From: Parapedobacter sp. SGR-10
GTDB taxonomy: Bacteria; Bacteroidota; Bacteroidia; Sphingobacteriales; Sphingobacteriaceae
Length of the DNA: 64,000 nt
Assembly (NCBI RefSeq): GCF_011030405.1
Contig: NZ_JAAJTJ010000006.1
Span: 116,323 to 180,322, forward strand
Reading direction: 5' to 3'
The notes under the pieces were generated by a model. The model saw only the letters and a program-made list of their open reading frames with translations. It was not told the DNA's origin and did no database searches. The translations under genes were made by a program, and so were the position numbers. Of this stretch, positions 18,439 to 27,249 are shown one piece after another (within the stretch, counting starts at the first letter, position 1; each line of letters begins with the position of its first letter).

Positions 18439-19992
18439 ATGATTTTAACACCGATAAAAATAGCAAAACGTATAGGCACTTTATGTACTATAATGTTGGT
18501 TTTATCTACCTTGACTTCCTGTTTCAAGGATTTCACGGAAGATTTTCTGTTCACAGAAAAAATGATTGAAATAGATGCTGCGACCTGGGAAAGCAAGGCG
18601 CCTGGCAAGACCTATCCCATAAAAGGTCCCTACGAGAAAGGCATTGGTATCCAAACATTTCAGGTCAATCTGATCGGCGGCCTTATGGCTACAGATCAAG
18701 TGGTAAGTTACCGTATCGTACCAGAGGAAACAACGGCAGTAGAAGGAATCCATTATAGCCTGCCTAACAACGGAAGCTTTGTGATCCCTGCAAACAGCAC
18801 TACCGGCTATCTGACGTTGGAGATCCTAGATTTTCCAGCAGAGTCCGGCACACATACCGTCGTATTGGAACTGGTCGGCAACGATCAGATAAAAGTAAGC
18901 GAAAACTACAAGCGGCTCGGTGTCTCCATCCTGTTGACCGGACCGCCTAGCGAAGAACATGCATTGCACACACAGCTAGGACCGGATAGTTACTTCAACA
19001 GTATCTATTTTGATCCACTGAATCCACACATTCCTGCCGATATCAGACAACGGATCGAACAGTCTGCTACAAACCTGGCAGCACAAACAGGTGGCCCACG
19101 TAGACTGCAAAGCATGTACATCTATTTTGGCAACGACAATTTAGTGACGGTAGTTGCACAATATTATGGAGGCGGAGGTAATAGCTTGACGGCCGGTCCT
19201 ATTGCAACATGGACCTATGAGATGGTATTGGATGCCCAGGGTGTGGGTAGGCTTGAATTTAAAGAAGCTAACGGCAATGGTAATTCACAACGGACCAATT
19301 TCTTCCCGATCCTAGGCGATTATCTGGAAAAATACGAGTTTAAAGTCGATTGGGTAGACCCGGGCATTATGACACCTGCCCGTCCGGAAGTACAATTGGG
19401 GGGATTGTTCCGTACGGATGATCCGGCTTCGTATATCTTGGGGCCACTAGCGACGTTAAATGCTACGGGTACAATAAGGCCTTTCCCGTCATCGCCAGTG
19501 ATGCACGAGCTCTTTACAGACGGCAATGGAGGATATTATACGACTCTGTATATCGATCCGGCTTCGACTACGCAATCGCCGGCTTTCCAAACACGTTGGC
19601 AAGAGGCCTATGATCATATCGTGACGACTTCTTCCGGAAGACAACTACACAAAATGCTATTCTATTTCAATCCTACCTTCAATTTCCAGGACGTACGCGT
19701 AGTCAACTATTACTATACCTCTTCGGGAGGAAAGATATTAGGGCAGATGCGTTTCCAATGGAGGGTGGACTATGATGGTCATGTCAAGCCATTTGCATTT
19801 ATTTATCAGGATGCCAATGGTAATGCTACCCGCGCACCACAGATCATCGACAATTTCCTGATGACAACAGAGTTTGCTATGAGCCGTACCGGAAACCGGA
19901 TCCGGTTCACAAGCGTAGACGATCCATCGGTGTATTTTGAAGGGGAACTGAGTAACCACCCATTGAATGTCAATACTTTTTGGCCGGAATAA
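18439..19992 (+). CDS. Lipoprotein of unknown function downstream of SusCD
   Basis: A 517-aa predicted lipoprotein: hydrophobic leader ending in LSTLTSC (Cys about residue 27). Residues about 80-170 contain VEGIHYSLPNNGSFVIPANS, a pattern seen in DUF4843/DUF1735-like beta-sandwich domains of SusE-type accessory lipoproteins. The remainder is not recognised. An in-frame upstream start at 18403 overlaps susD and lacks a signal peptide at its N-terminus, so 18439 is used. By position it is probably a surface glycan/peptide-binding or auxiliary component of the importer. Function is not assigned. Confidence 0.8.
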   Translation: MILTPIKIAKRIGTLCTIMLVLSTLTSCFKDFTEDFLFTEKMIEIDAATWESKAPGKTYPIKGPYEKGIGIQTFQVNLIGGLMATDQVVSYRIVPEETTAVEGIHYSLPNNGSFVIPANSTTGYLTLEILDFPAESGTHTVVLELVGNDQIKVSENYKRLGVSILLTGPPSEEHALHTQLGPDSYFNSIYFDPLNPHIPADIRQRIEQSATNLAAQTGGPRRLQSMYIYFGNDNLVTVVAQYYGGGGNSLTAGPIATWTYEMVLDAQGVGRLEFKEANGNGNSQRTNFFPILGDYLEKYEFKVDWVDPGIMTPARPEVQLGGLFRTDDPASYILGPLATLNATGTIRPFPSSPVMHELFTDGNGGYYTTLYIDPASTTQSPAFQTRWQEAYDHIVTTSSGRQLHKMLFYFNPTFNFQDVRVVNYYYTSSGGKILGQMRFQWRVDYDGHVKPFAFIYQDANGNATRAPQIIDNFLMTTEFAMSRTGNRIRFTSVDDPSVYFEGELSNHPLNVNTFWPE

Positions 19993-20020
19993 GAAGAAGT
20001 AAACTATATTAGAAAAATAA

Positions 20021-20030
20021 GAAGGAGGAG
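20021..20030 (+). promoter_or_regulatory. Strong Shine-Dalgarno site of first serine hydrolase
   Basis: GAAGGAGGAG lies directly before ATG 20033. Purine-rich full anti-SD complementarity is uncommon in Bacteroidota, where most genes lack it, so this gene may be translated efficiently. It fixes the start at 20033. Confidence 0.6.
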
Positions 20031-20032
20031 AT

Positions 20033-21163
20033 ATGTTTATAAACAGCATGAAGGTAATCATACTGATTTTTGTAGGGATAATTGGCTTAGGGGCTTGCTC
20101 AAAAGAGAACAATCCCCCTGCCCAGCCACCAAGTGGTGACGGGATAACCAAAGTGGATGATATGGTCTATCGGTATATGAGCCAGAATTCCGTACCGGGA
20201 GCAACGTTGGCCGTATCACGCAATGGTAAGCTGGTCTATACCAAAGCCTATGGCTTTGCCGATAGAGAAAGTGGCGAACGTATGAACGTGAATACCCGAT
20301 CCCGGATATCCAGTATTTCAAAAACGGTAACAGCCATTGCCATCATGAAACTGATGGAGGAAGGCAAATTGAATTTGGACGACAAGATATTTGGCACCGG
20401 TGCCCTTTTAGGTAATGATTTTGGCACACAGCCCTATAAAACACACATCACCAGCCTCACGGTCAAGCACTGCCTCTCGCACCATGTGGGTGGATGGGGC
20501 AATGCCAGCAATGACCCTACGATGAGGAATCCGAGTATGGATGCCACACAATTGATCTCAGACATCATTAACAACGTGCCGCTAAGCAACGCTCCGGGTA
20601 CAAGCTATGCCTATTCCAACGTGGGGTTCATGATATTGGGCAGGGTCATCGAAAAGATCAGTGGTAAGAGCTATGAGCAATATGTCAAAGATGAAATCCT
20701 CAGCCCTATCGGTATCACGACCATGGAGATCGGTGGCAACACTTTGGCCGATCAAAAAACCAACGAGTCCAAATATCACAATACCAGTGCTTATACCGGT
20801 AATTTTGCGCGACGGGATGCCAATGGAGGCTGGATCGCCACAGCGACGGATTTAGTGCGTTTGTTTGTGCGTATCGATGGATCTGCAACAGTTCCCGATA
20901 TACTGCAAAACACGACTTTACAGACCATGACCACACCGCCTTTCAACTATCAGAATTATGCGTTGGGCATCACACTCAATGGAAGTACATGGTCGCATGG
21001 TGGTTCTTATTCTGGGAGCAGAAGTCATTGGTTACGCACAGGGTCAGGCTTTGTAGCGGCTATCATGGTGAATGGCGATGCCAATGCCAACAACTTACAG
21101 ACATTGCTTGAAAATATCGTTGCTGCATCGGTAGAATGGCCTAATGAGGATTTGTTTAAATAA
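20033..21163 (+). CDS. Secreted S12-type serine hydrolase (beta-lactamase class C fold), lipoprotein
   Basis: Predicted lipoprotein (376 aa; lipobox IGLGAC, Cys22). It has the three motifs of the penicillin-recognising serine hydrolases: SxxK as S94-I-S-K97, YxN as Y194-S-N196 and HxG as H322-G-G. This family (S12, class C beta-lactamases, D-aminopeptidases, esterases, MlrB) works on D-amino-acid peptides, lactams or esters; the substrate cannot be chosen by sequence alone. It lies 40 bp after the unknown lipoprotein and overlaps the region of the next hydrolase start by about 10 bp spacing, so it is in the same operon. Confidence 0.9.
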   Translation: MFINSMKVIILIFVGIIGLGACSKENNPPAQPPSGDGITKVDDMVYRYMSQNSVPGATLAVSRNGKLVYTKAYGFADRESGERMNVNTRSRISSISKTVTAIAIMKLMEEGKLNLDDKIFGTGALLGNDFGTQPYKTHITSLTVKHCLSHHVGGWGNASNDPTMRNPSMDATQLISDIINNVPLSNAPGTSYAYSNVGFMILGRVIEKISGKSYEQYVKDEILSPIGITTMEIGGNTLADQKTNESKYHNTSAYTGNFARRDANGGWIATATDLVRLFVRIDGSATVPDILQNTTLQTMTTPPFNYQNYALGITLNGSTWSHGGSYSGSRSHWLRTGSGFVAAIMVNGDANANNLQTLLENIVAASVEWPNEDLFK

Positions 21164-21173
21164 AAAACTAAAA

Positions 21174-22577
21174 ATGATAATCAAGCAATACAAAGTTTTA
21201 CTCGGTCTATTGTTATGTGTGCCTTTTTGTTCTAAAGCACAAACCTTACAGGACACATTGAACAAGATTGACGCCCTGTTTGAGCATGTAAACCAACAGA
21301 CACCGGGAGTATCAGTGCTGGTAAGCCGTAACGGACAAATCCTGTACCACAAGCATAAAGGGATGGCTGATCTGGAACACAGTACACCGATTACCGACAG
21401 TACACGCATAGAAGCCGGATCCGTTTCCAAACAATTTACGGCGACAGCCATACTGATATTGGTGCAAGACGGAAAAATAGGGTTGGACGATGACGTCCGC
21501 AAGTATATTCCCGAACTACCCGGCTATGAAAAAACCATCACAGTACGGCATCTGCTCAACCACACCAGCGGGTTGAAAGATTGGGGTGTAGTAGCTTCTC
21601 TGGGCGGTTGGCCACGTGGCACACGCGTCTACACGAATGAACTTGCCTTAGACTACATTGTCAAACAGCCTACGCTTAATAATATTCCCGGAGATGAATA
21701 TCTGTACAGCAACTCCAACTACACGCTACTGACACTTATCGTAGAACGCGTTTCCGGGGAAAAATTGGCAGATTTTACACAGGAACGTATCTTTAAACCC
21801 TTAGGTATGCATGCGACGAGCTGGCGCACGGACTTTCAGCATATCGTACCTCATCGGGCAATCGGTTATGACAAAACAGGTCGCCAATATCAGATGGTCA
21901 TGCCCTTTGAAAATACATACGGCCATGCTGCATTGCTGACTACAGTAGCTGATCTGGACAGATGGAATACCAGTTGGAAGAACAGCCCATTGGGCGGTAA
22001 TACACTGCTTAAACTACGTACAGAACGTGGCGTATTAAACAATGGAGATACGATCCGCTATGCCGGGGGAGTGTTCGTTGACACCTATAATGGCCATCCG
22101 ATGGTCAGCCATACCGGTGCCACAGCGGGTTATCGTGCCGTATTGTCCTATTTTCCCGAAACATCCCTTTCCATCGTCTATCTCTCCAATGATGCCAGCT
22201 TACCCACATCTAAAATGGGTAACGGTATCGCTGCTATATTTTTTGGCAAAAAACAAGCAATATCCGCAAGTGAAAAAAAAATAAGCGAAATACCGAAGTA
22301 TCTGTTAAGCCATACGGAATTAATGGAGTTTCAAGGCCGTTATGTAAGTGCGGCGTGTGAGGGTGAGCTTGTGGCTACCATTGAAAATGAAACTACTTTG
22401 ACGATGACCTCCAAATCCAACAGAAAAAGGAAATTGAAACCCACTGCCAAAGATATGTTTTCACAAGGCGCAGAAACTAGTTTTCTTTTCAAAAGAGACG
22501 GACAAGATAAGATCAAAGGTTTTTACATAAGTGTCCCACGGGCTAGAAATGTGTGGTTCGAACGCGTAGACAAATAA
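21174..22577 (+). CDS. Second secreted S12-type serine hydrolase
   Basis: A 467-aa exported protein (signal peptide ends near FCSKAQ, residues 19-23). Motifs: SxxK as S83-V-S-K86, YxN as Y178-S-N180 and HxG as H313-T-G315; LLNHTSGLKDW is characteristic of the family. A C-terminal extension (about 370-467) resembles the lipocalin-like beta domain attached to many of these hydrolases. The start at ATG 21174, 10 bp after the previous stop, gives a clean signal peptide; an ATG at 21144 lies inside the previous gene. It shares catalytic motifs with its neighbour but has diverged widely. Confidence 0.9.
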   Translation: MIIKQYKVLLGLLLCVPFCSKAQTLQDTLNKIDALFEHVNQQTPGVSVLVSRNGQILYHKHKGMADLEHSTPITDSTRIEAGSVSKQFTATAILILVQDGKIGLDDDVRKYIPELPGYEKTITVRHLLNHTSGLKDWGVVASLGGWPRGTRVYTNELALDYIVKQPTLNNIPGDEYLYSNSNYTLLTLIVERVSGEKLADFTQERIFKPLGMHATSWRTDFQHIVPHRAIGYDKTGRQYQMVMPFENTYGHAALLTTVADLDRWNTSWKNSPLGGNTLLKLRTERGVLNNGDTIRYAGGVFVDTYNGHPMVSHTGATAGYRAVLSYFPETSLSIVYLSNDASLPTSKMGNGIAAIFFGKKQAISASEKKISEIPKYLLSHTELMEFQGRYVSAACEGELVATIENETTLTMTSKSNRKRKLKPTAKDMFSQGAETSFLFKRDGQDKIKGFYISVPRARNVWFERVDK

Positions 22578-22606
22578 ATAAGGAATATTACAAAAGATGC
22601 TTTAAT

Positions 22607-24196
22607 ATGAAAAAACATATAGGGATAATATCTTTATTCAAGCAAGGATGGATAATACTTTTAGCTCTATTTTTTGCTTGTGATAGCCCAAACAGAAATT
22701 CATCATCTTCTTATCGTGTCGCCGTCGCAAGTTTTATGCATGAAACATGCACTTTTTGTCCGGGCGAAGAACCCAGTATTGAAGATTGGACATATAGAGG
22801 TGCCCCGTTAAAGGGTGATGAAGTCCTGCACGGAGCAAAAGACTGGGAAAGCAACGATTATATCCAGGGATTTGTCCAGCAAGCCAAACAGTTTGACAAT
22901 ATGTCACTTATCGGTCTTTCGAGTCCACGAGATGTATTCGGAGGCTCGTCCAGAACATGGAATAAGCAAGAGGCATTTGACCATTTCGTAAATTTGATGT
23001 TGGAAGATCTCAAAGCCGCTTTACCCGTAGACGGTGTATTCTTAGCTTTGCACGGCGCTATGGCCGTCAGAGGCATTGATCGTCCCGAAGCCGAGATAGC
23101 TAAGCGTTTTCGGGAAGTTGTAGGACCAAATATACCCATTGTAGCCACCTTTGACCTGCACGGCAATGAAGATCAGGACTTCCTGAAATGGGCGGACGGC
23201 ACCTTTGTGACCAAACGTTTTCCGCACTACGATTCATACGCACAGGGAGAACGTGCCGCACGTTATATCCATCAGATGATGCGCGGTGAATACCATCCAA
23301 CAAAAGCCGTCAAACAAGTACCTATATTGACCGCTACCGTGCTACAATGGACGGGGCAATCGCCTATGATGAATATCATGGAACGGGCTAGACGGTGGGA
23401 AGACGAATACCCTGGTGCATACGTCAATGTATTTCTTGGTTTTCCTTGGTCGGATGTACCGGATGTCGGAACCTGTGTACAGGTCATGACCAACAATGAC
23501 CAAACGCTGGCAGATAAGATTGCAGATGACATGGCTGAATTTATCTGGCGTGTGCGTCAAGGCTGGAGCCAAGGGGAGTTTCTACAACCCGAAGAGGCTG
23601 TAAAACAAGCACAACAGGCCATTGTCAATGGTAAAACGCCTGTCATCCTCGCCGATTATTGGGATCGTCCCGGAGATGGCACATGGACCCTCCACGAACT
23701 CATTAAGCAACGAACAAACAAAGTATTATACGCCGCTCTGACAGATGTACATGCTTTGGAGGAAATCTGGAACAAAAATTTACAACCCGGTGCCTCCTTC
23801 GATATGTCTGTAGGTGGATATACGGGCGAACAAGCAGGAAAACCTGTCCATATTGCCGGAAAATTGGTTTGGAAAGGTGCCGTTTGGGGTTATGATCGCG
23901 TGGCGGCTATAGCATTTGGCGACGGTAATATTTTAGTACTCACTCCAGGGTATCAGCAGTGTATCACTCCCGAAGAATTGCAATTTGGGCCCGTGAATCC
24001 AGATGATTACGATGTCATCGTGCTGAAAAGCCGTGTCCACTTCCGAAGAGGCTTTGATGAGACGGGATATGCCCCGAGTATCTTCATTGTGGATGCACCC
24101 GGTGACTGGTTTGGCACGACAAGATTGGAAGCCTTGAAATACAACAATATCCATATCAAGGATTTCTATCCTTTTGGAGAGGTAAAATTTCCATAG
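22607..24196 (+). CDS. M81 family metallopeptidase (MlrC-like), predicted lipoprotein
   Basis: Member of the M81/MlrC family (529 aa; usual length about 490-530). The N-terminal half has FMHETCTF (45-47 HET), LALHGAM (147-152), TFDLHGN (D183, H185) and RFPHYDSY (H207), the expected zinc ligand region. The C-terminal DUF1485-type half includes DYWDRPGDGT and VGGYTGEQ. MlrC cleaves the linear tetrapeptide product of microcystin. The N-terminus, hydrophobic ILLALFFAC with Cys25, suggests export and lipidation, which is unusual. The start at 22607 is 29 bp after the previous stop. It is the last gene of the SusCD locus. Confidence 0.9.
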   Translation: MKKHIGIISLFKQGWIILLALFFACDSPNRNSSSSYRVAVASFMHETCTFCPGEEPSIEDWTYRGAPLKGDEVLHGAKDWESNDYIQGFVQQAKQFDNMSLIGLSSPRDVFGGSSRTWNKQEAFDHFVNLMLEDLKAALPVDGVFLALHGAMAVRGIDRPEAEIAKRFREVVGPNIPIVATFDLHGNEDQDFLKWADGTFVTKRFPHYDSYAQGERAARYIHQMMRGEYHPTKAVKQVPILTATVLQWTGQSPMMNIMERARRWEDEYPGAYVNVFLGFPWSDVPDVGTCVQVMTNNDQTLADKIADDMAEFIWRVRQGWSQGEFLQPEEAVKQAQQAIVNGKTPVILADYWDRPGDGTWTLHELIKQRTNKVLYAALTDVHALEEIWNKNLQPGASFDMSVGGYTGEQAGKPVHIAGKLVWKGAVWGYDRVAAIAFGDGNILVLTPGYQQCITPEELQFGPVNPDDYDVIVLKSRVHFRRGFDETGYAPSIFIVDAPGDWFGTTRLEALKYNNIHIKDFYPFGEVKFP

Positions 24197-24235
24197 GTAT
24201 CTACTAAAAACAAACAGGAGGGTACCTAAAAGCTT

Positions 24236-24382
24236 ATCATGCCGTCATTTCGAGGAGGTACGACGAGAAATCTATGGCTAAGCATTTATTTTTTAACTTT
24301 TTGAAAATAAGTCGATTAAATTTCACCCATAGATTTCTCTCTTCATTCGAAATGACGATTAGATGAATTGTCAGACCTTTTT
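24236..24382 (+). repeat. Imperfect palindromic intergenic repeat, copy B
   Basis: Same element as copy A at 8063-8204 but inverted. It starts ATCATGCCGTCATTTCGAGG, has inner arms AGAAATCTATGG and CCATAGATTTCT, and ends TCGAAATGACGATTAGATG followed by TTGTCAGACC. The 310-bp gap between the M81 gene and the DUF6600-like gene holds this repeat and the promoter region of the latter. Confidence 0.8.
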
Positions 24383-24506
24383 AGACAGCCCCTTTCATAA
24401 TGTAACAAAACCGCAACATTGGGAAATTGACTCACCCCCTGTTAAACCCTCGATACATTCGTCCTGTCATACCACCACAATGACGTTTAACTAAAAAGGT
24501 ATAGAC

Positions 24507-25961
24507 ATGAAAAAGGGGTTCATCGCATCAATCATAACGGCAGCCGTTATAGTGCTACTCAGTATTTTTGCCCTACCAAAAGCAAATGCCCAAGGTTACG
24601 GAGCGGTATCGTTCGATCTTTTCTACGACGAACTATCCCCTTACGGCTTTTGGGAGAACGACCCAAACTACGGTGACATTTGGTTTCCGAACGTTCCTGC
24701 GGGCTTCCGTCCATACAATACCAACGGATATTGGGTCATGACCGAATATGGCAACACCTGGGTCTCCAACTACGATTGGGGTTGGGCACCTTTTCATTAC
24801 GGCAGATGGGTCTATACCTCTTATAGAGGCTGGGGATGGATTCCAGGGTATGAGTGGGGCCCCGCATGGGTAGAATGGCGCTCCGGCAATGGTTATTATG
24901 GCTGGGCTCCGATGATGCCCCGCGTAGGTGTGCATGTCTCCATAGGCATTCCGGTCAACTTGTGGATATTTGCCCCGACAAGACATATCTTTGCCCGTGA
25001 CGTATACCGCTATTGCTATGTGGGTCGGAGGAATATCTATAGCCGTACGACCATCATCAACAATACATACATCGTCAACAACCGCCACTATTATGGCGGA
25101 CCTTCACGTAGGGATATGGAACGGACCACCGGTCGCCGTGTCTCTGTACACAATGTACGTCAATCCGAACGTCCGGGGGCTTCCCGTACAGACAGACGCT
25201 CCGTATCGATCTATAGACCCGATATGGACCGTAACAGATCGACATCACGACGCACGGAAGGAACTACGCGTGAAACCCGTGGCAATGAACGTATTTCCTC
25301 CAATAGAAACAATCAAGGCACGACCCGCAGAGCTGACAATAGACAGTCTGCTGACATCAGCCGTACAGATAGAAATACCCGGTCTGCCGAAAGTAACCGG
25401 GCCAACAGCAACAACACATCGAGGCGTGAGCTCTATATTGACAAGGACGGACGCGCGACCATGCGGGATGGCAATAATAACAACCGCTCGCGTCAAACCG
25501 AAAATACCGAACGGAACGCTACCCGTCCCGCTGAAAGACAGGTAAACCGTCAAACCGAGCAAAGGCGACAACCGCAGGTGCAAAGAAACGAACAACGGGA
25601 AAACCGTGCTCAAAACAGAGGAGGCAACGTAGAAAGGACCTCTCCTCCCCGTTCGTCTACACCACAAAGGCAGGAAAGAAATACACAACCGGAACGCACA
25701 CAGCAGCAGCCTGCACGCCAAAGAGCTAATACACAACCCGTACATCAAGCTAGCAGCAGCAGATCCTCCGGCAACAGTGTGACACGTCAAAGAACAAATG
25801 CTCCACAAGCACAACAGTCCGGTAGCAGAAATTCAAGCATCACGCGCCAGAGCACTCCCCGCGTCGAAAGAAGCAGCTCGGCAACGCGCTCTTCGGGTAG
25901 TGCAGCTTCTTCAAACCGTGCAGGAAGAAGCAGCGAACGCAGCAGCTCCGGAAGAAGATAA
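24507..25961 (+). CDS. Secreted DUF6600-like protein with long basic disordered tail
   Basis: A 484-aa protein with a signal peptide (cleavage about ANA-QG, residue 29). Residues about 35-190 form a Trp/Tyr/Gly-rich module (SPYGFWENDPNYGDIWFP, YGRWVYTSYRGWGWIPGYEW) typical of DUF6600 proteins. From about 215 to 484 the sequence is low complexity, rich in Arg, Ser, Asn, Gln and Thr, with a strongly positive charge. No catalytic motif is seen. The tail could bind polyanions in the envelope, but this is inference. It stands alone between a repeat and a strong terminator. Confidence 0.8.
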   Translation: MKKGFIASIITAAVIVLLSIFALPKANAQGYGAVSFDLFYDELSPYGFWENDPNYGDIWFPNVPAGFRPYNTNGYWVMTEYGNTWVSNYDWGWAPFHYGRWVYTSYRGWGWIPGYEWGPAWVEWRSGNGYYGWAPMMPRVGVHVSIGIPVNLWIFAPTRHIFARDVYRYCYVGRRNIYSRTTIINNTYIVNNRHYYGGPSRRDMERTTGRRVSVHNVRQSERPGASRTDRRSVSIYRPDMDRNRSTSRRTEGTTRETRGNERISSNRNNQGTTRRADNRQSADISRTDRNTRSAESNRANSNNTSRRELYIDKDGRATMRDGNNNNRSRQTENTERNATRPAERQVNRQTEQRRQPQVQRNEQRENRAQNRGGNVERTSPPRSSTPQRQERNTQPERTQQQPARQRANTQPVHQASSSRSSGNSVTRQRTNAPQAQQSGSRNSSITRQSTPRVERSSSATRSSGSAASSNRAGRSSERSSSGRR

Positions 25962-25995
25962 ATGTTTATGGTTTTTTTGTTTAATTGAAATGTTG

Positions 25996-26031
25996 AAAGC
26001 GGGTAAGATTAAAATCTTACTCGCTTTTTTT
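25996..26031 (+). terminator. Rho-independent terminator after the DUF6600-like gene
   Basis: Arms AAAGCGGGTAAGATT (25996-26010) and AATCTTACTCGCTTT (26013-26027) pair over 15 positions with one G-T wobble, followed by a run of T. pncB begins 34 bp later, so it likely has its own promoter or takes read-through. Confidence 0.9.
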
Positions 26032-26064
26032 GTAGATATTCCCTAATATTACATAAAAAACAAC

Positions 26065-27249
26065 ATGAGTATGGTCAGACTTCATTCCCTATTGGACAAT
26101 GATTTTTACAAGTTCACGATGCAATATGCCGTGATCAAGCTCTTCCCTCGAGCCCAAGCCCGCTATCAATTTATTAATCGGGGCAAACACCAGTACCCTG
26201 CGGGTTTTGATGTCTGTCTTCGCGAGGCTATTGATCAAATGGCAGAGCTCCGCCTCACTCCTGCTGAAAAAGTATTCTTTGCGGATACCTGTCCTTATAT
26301 AGATCCCACTTATTTTGATTTTCTACAAGGCTATCGCTACGATCCAAATGAAGTCGTCATCAAACAAAAAGGTTCGGAGCTTTCTGTCCATATCGAAGGC
26401 TATTGGTATCGTACAATATTGTGGGAGGTCCCCATTATGGCCTTGATCTGCCAGCTTTACTACGAGATGACAGGGTCGCAACGTGTTTCGGATGAAGAGG
26501 TGACGAATATTGTCACGCAAAAGATGGACAAATATGACACACTACATATTACGATTGCTGATTTTGGCACACGTAGACGGCATTCGTACGATGTACACGA
26601 TCTGGTCATCCAGACCTTGAAAAACCATCCTTCCTCTACTTTTATAGGTACCAGCAACGTACATTTTGCCATGAAATACAAGACCAAACCGATCGGTACA
26701 CATGCCCACGAATGGTTTATGTTTCATGCGGCCAAATACGGTTACAAGATGGCCAACCTACTTGGGCTGGAGCATTGGGCAGATGTGTACCGAGGCGATC
26801 TGGGCATAGCCCTTTCAGACACGTACACAACAGAAGCTTTTTTCAAACAGTTTGACAAAAAACTCACCAAACTGTTTGACGGGGTACGGCACGATAGTGG
26901 TGACGCTATTGAATTTGCCGAAAAAACCATTGACCACTACCGTAGCAAAGGTATCGATCCTTTGTCGAAGACCATTATTTTTTCGGACGGACTGGATTAT
27001 GAAAAAGTAGAAAGAATTGTCCATTTTTGCGAAGGCAAAATAGGCCATTCATTCGGGATAGGCACGGACTTTACAAATGACGTGGGTTTGCCCCGGATGA
27101 ACATCGTCCTTAAAATGACCGAAGCCCAGCCGGATGAGGATGAATGGACACCGGTCATCAAACTATCGGACGAGCCTATGAAACACACGGGCAGTCCCGA
27201 AGAAATCGAGATGGCCATCAAATACCTGCAAATCGATGAACACGCATAG
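26065..27249 (+). CDS. pncB: Nicotinate phosphoribosyltransferase
   Basis: NAD salvage enzyme making nicotinate mononucleotide from nicotinate and PRPP with ATP hydrolysis (394 aa, normal length). Signatures: LLDNDFYKFTMQYAV at the N-terminus, GTHAHEWFM (with the His that is phosphorylated in the family), FDGVRHDSGDA and the phosphate-binding IIFSDGLDY region. A second ATG two codons downstream is equally possible as start. Its 3' end overlaps the following methyltransferase by 14 bp. Confidence 0.96.
   Translation: MSMVRLHSLLDNDFYKFTMQYAVIKLFPRAQARYQFINRGKHQYPAGFDVCLREAIDQMAELRLTPAEKVFFADTCPYIDPTYFDFLQGYRYDPNEVVIKQKGSELSVHIEGYWYRTILWEVPIMALICQLYYEMTGSQRVSDEEVTNIVTQKMDKYDTLHITIADFGTRRRHSYDVHDLVIQTLKNHPSSTFIGTSNVHFAMKYKTKPIGTHAHEWFMFHAAKYGYKMANLLGLEHWADVYRGDLGIALSDTYTTEAFFKQFDKKLTKLFDGVRHDSGDAIEFAEKTIDHYRSKGIDPLSKTIIFSDGLDYEKVERIVHFCEGKIGHSFGIGTDFTNDVGLPRMNIVLKMTEAQPDEDEWTPVIKLSDEPMKHTGSPEEIEMAIKYLQIDEHA

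Noticed and set aside
19738..20151. 137-aa minus-strand frame over the end of the unknown lipoprotein
   Set aside because: Antisense to two well-supported genes and without a domain.
24970..25545. Long frames in other phases of the DUF6600-like gene
   Set aside because: The Arg/Ser/Thr-rich tail creates few stops in other frames; the main frame has the signal peptide and recognisable module.
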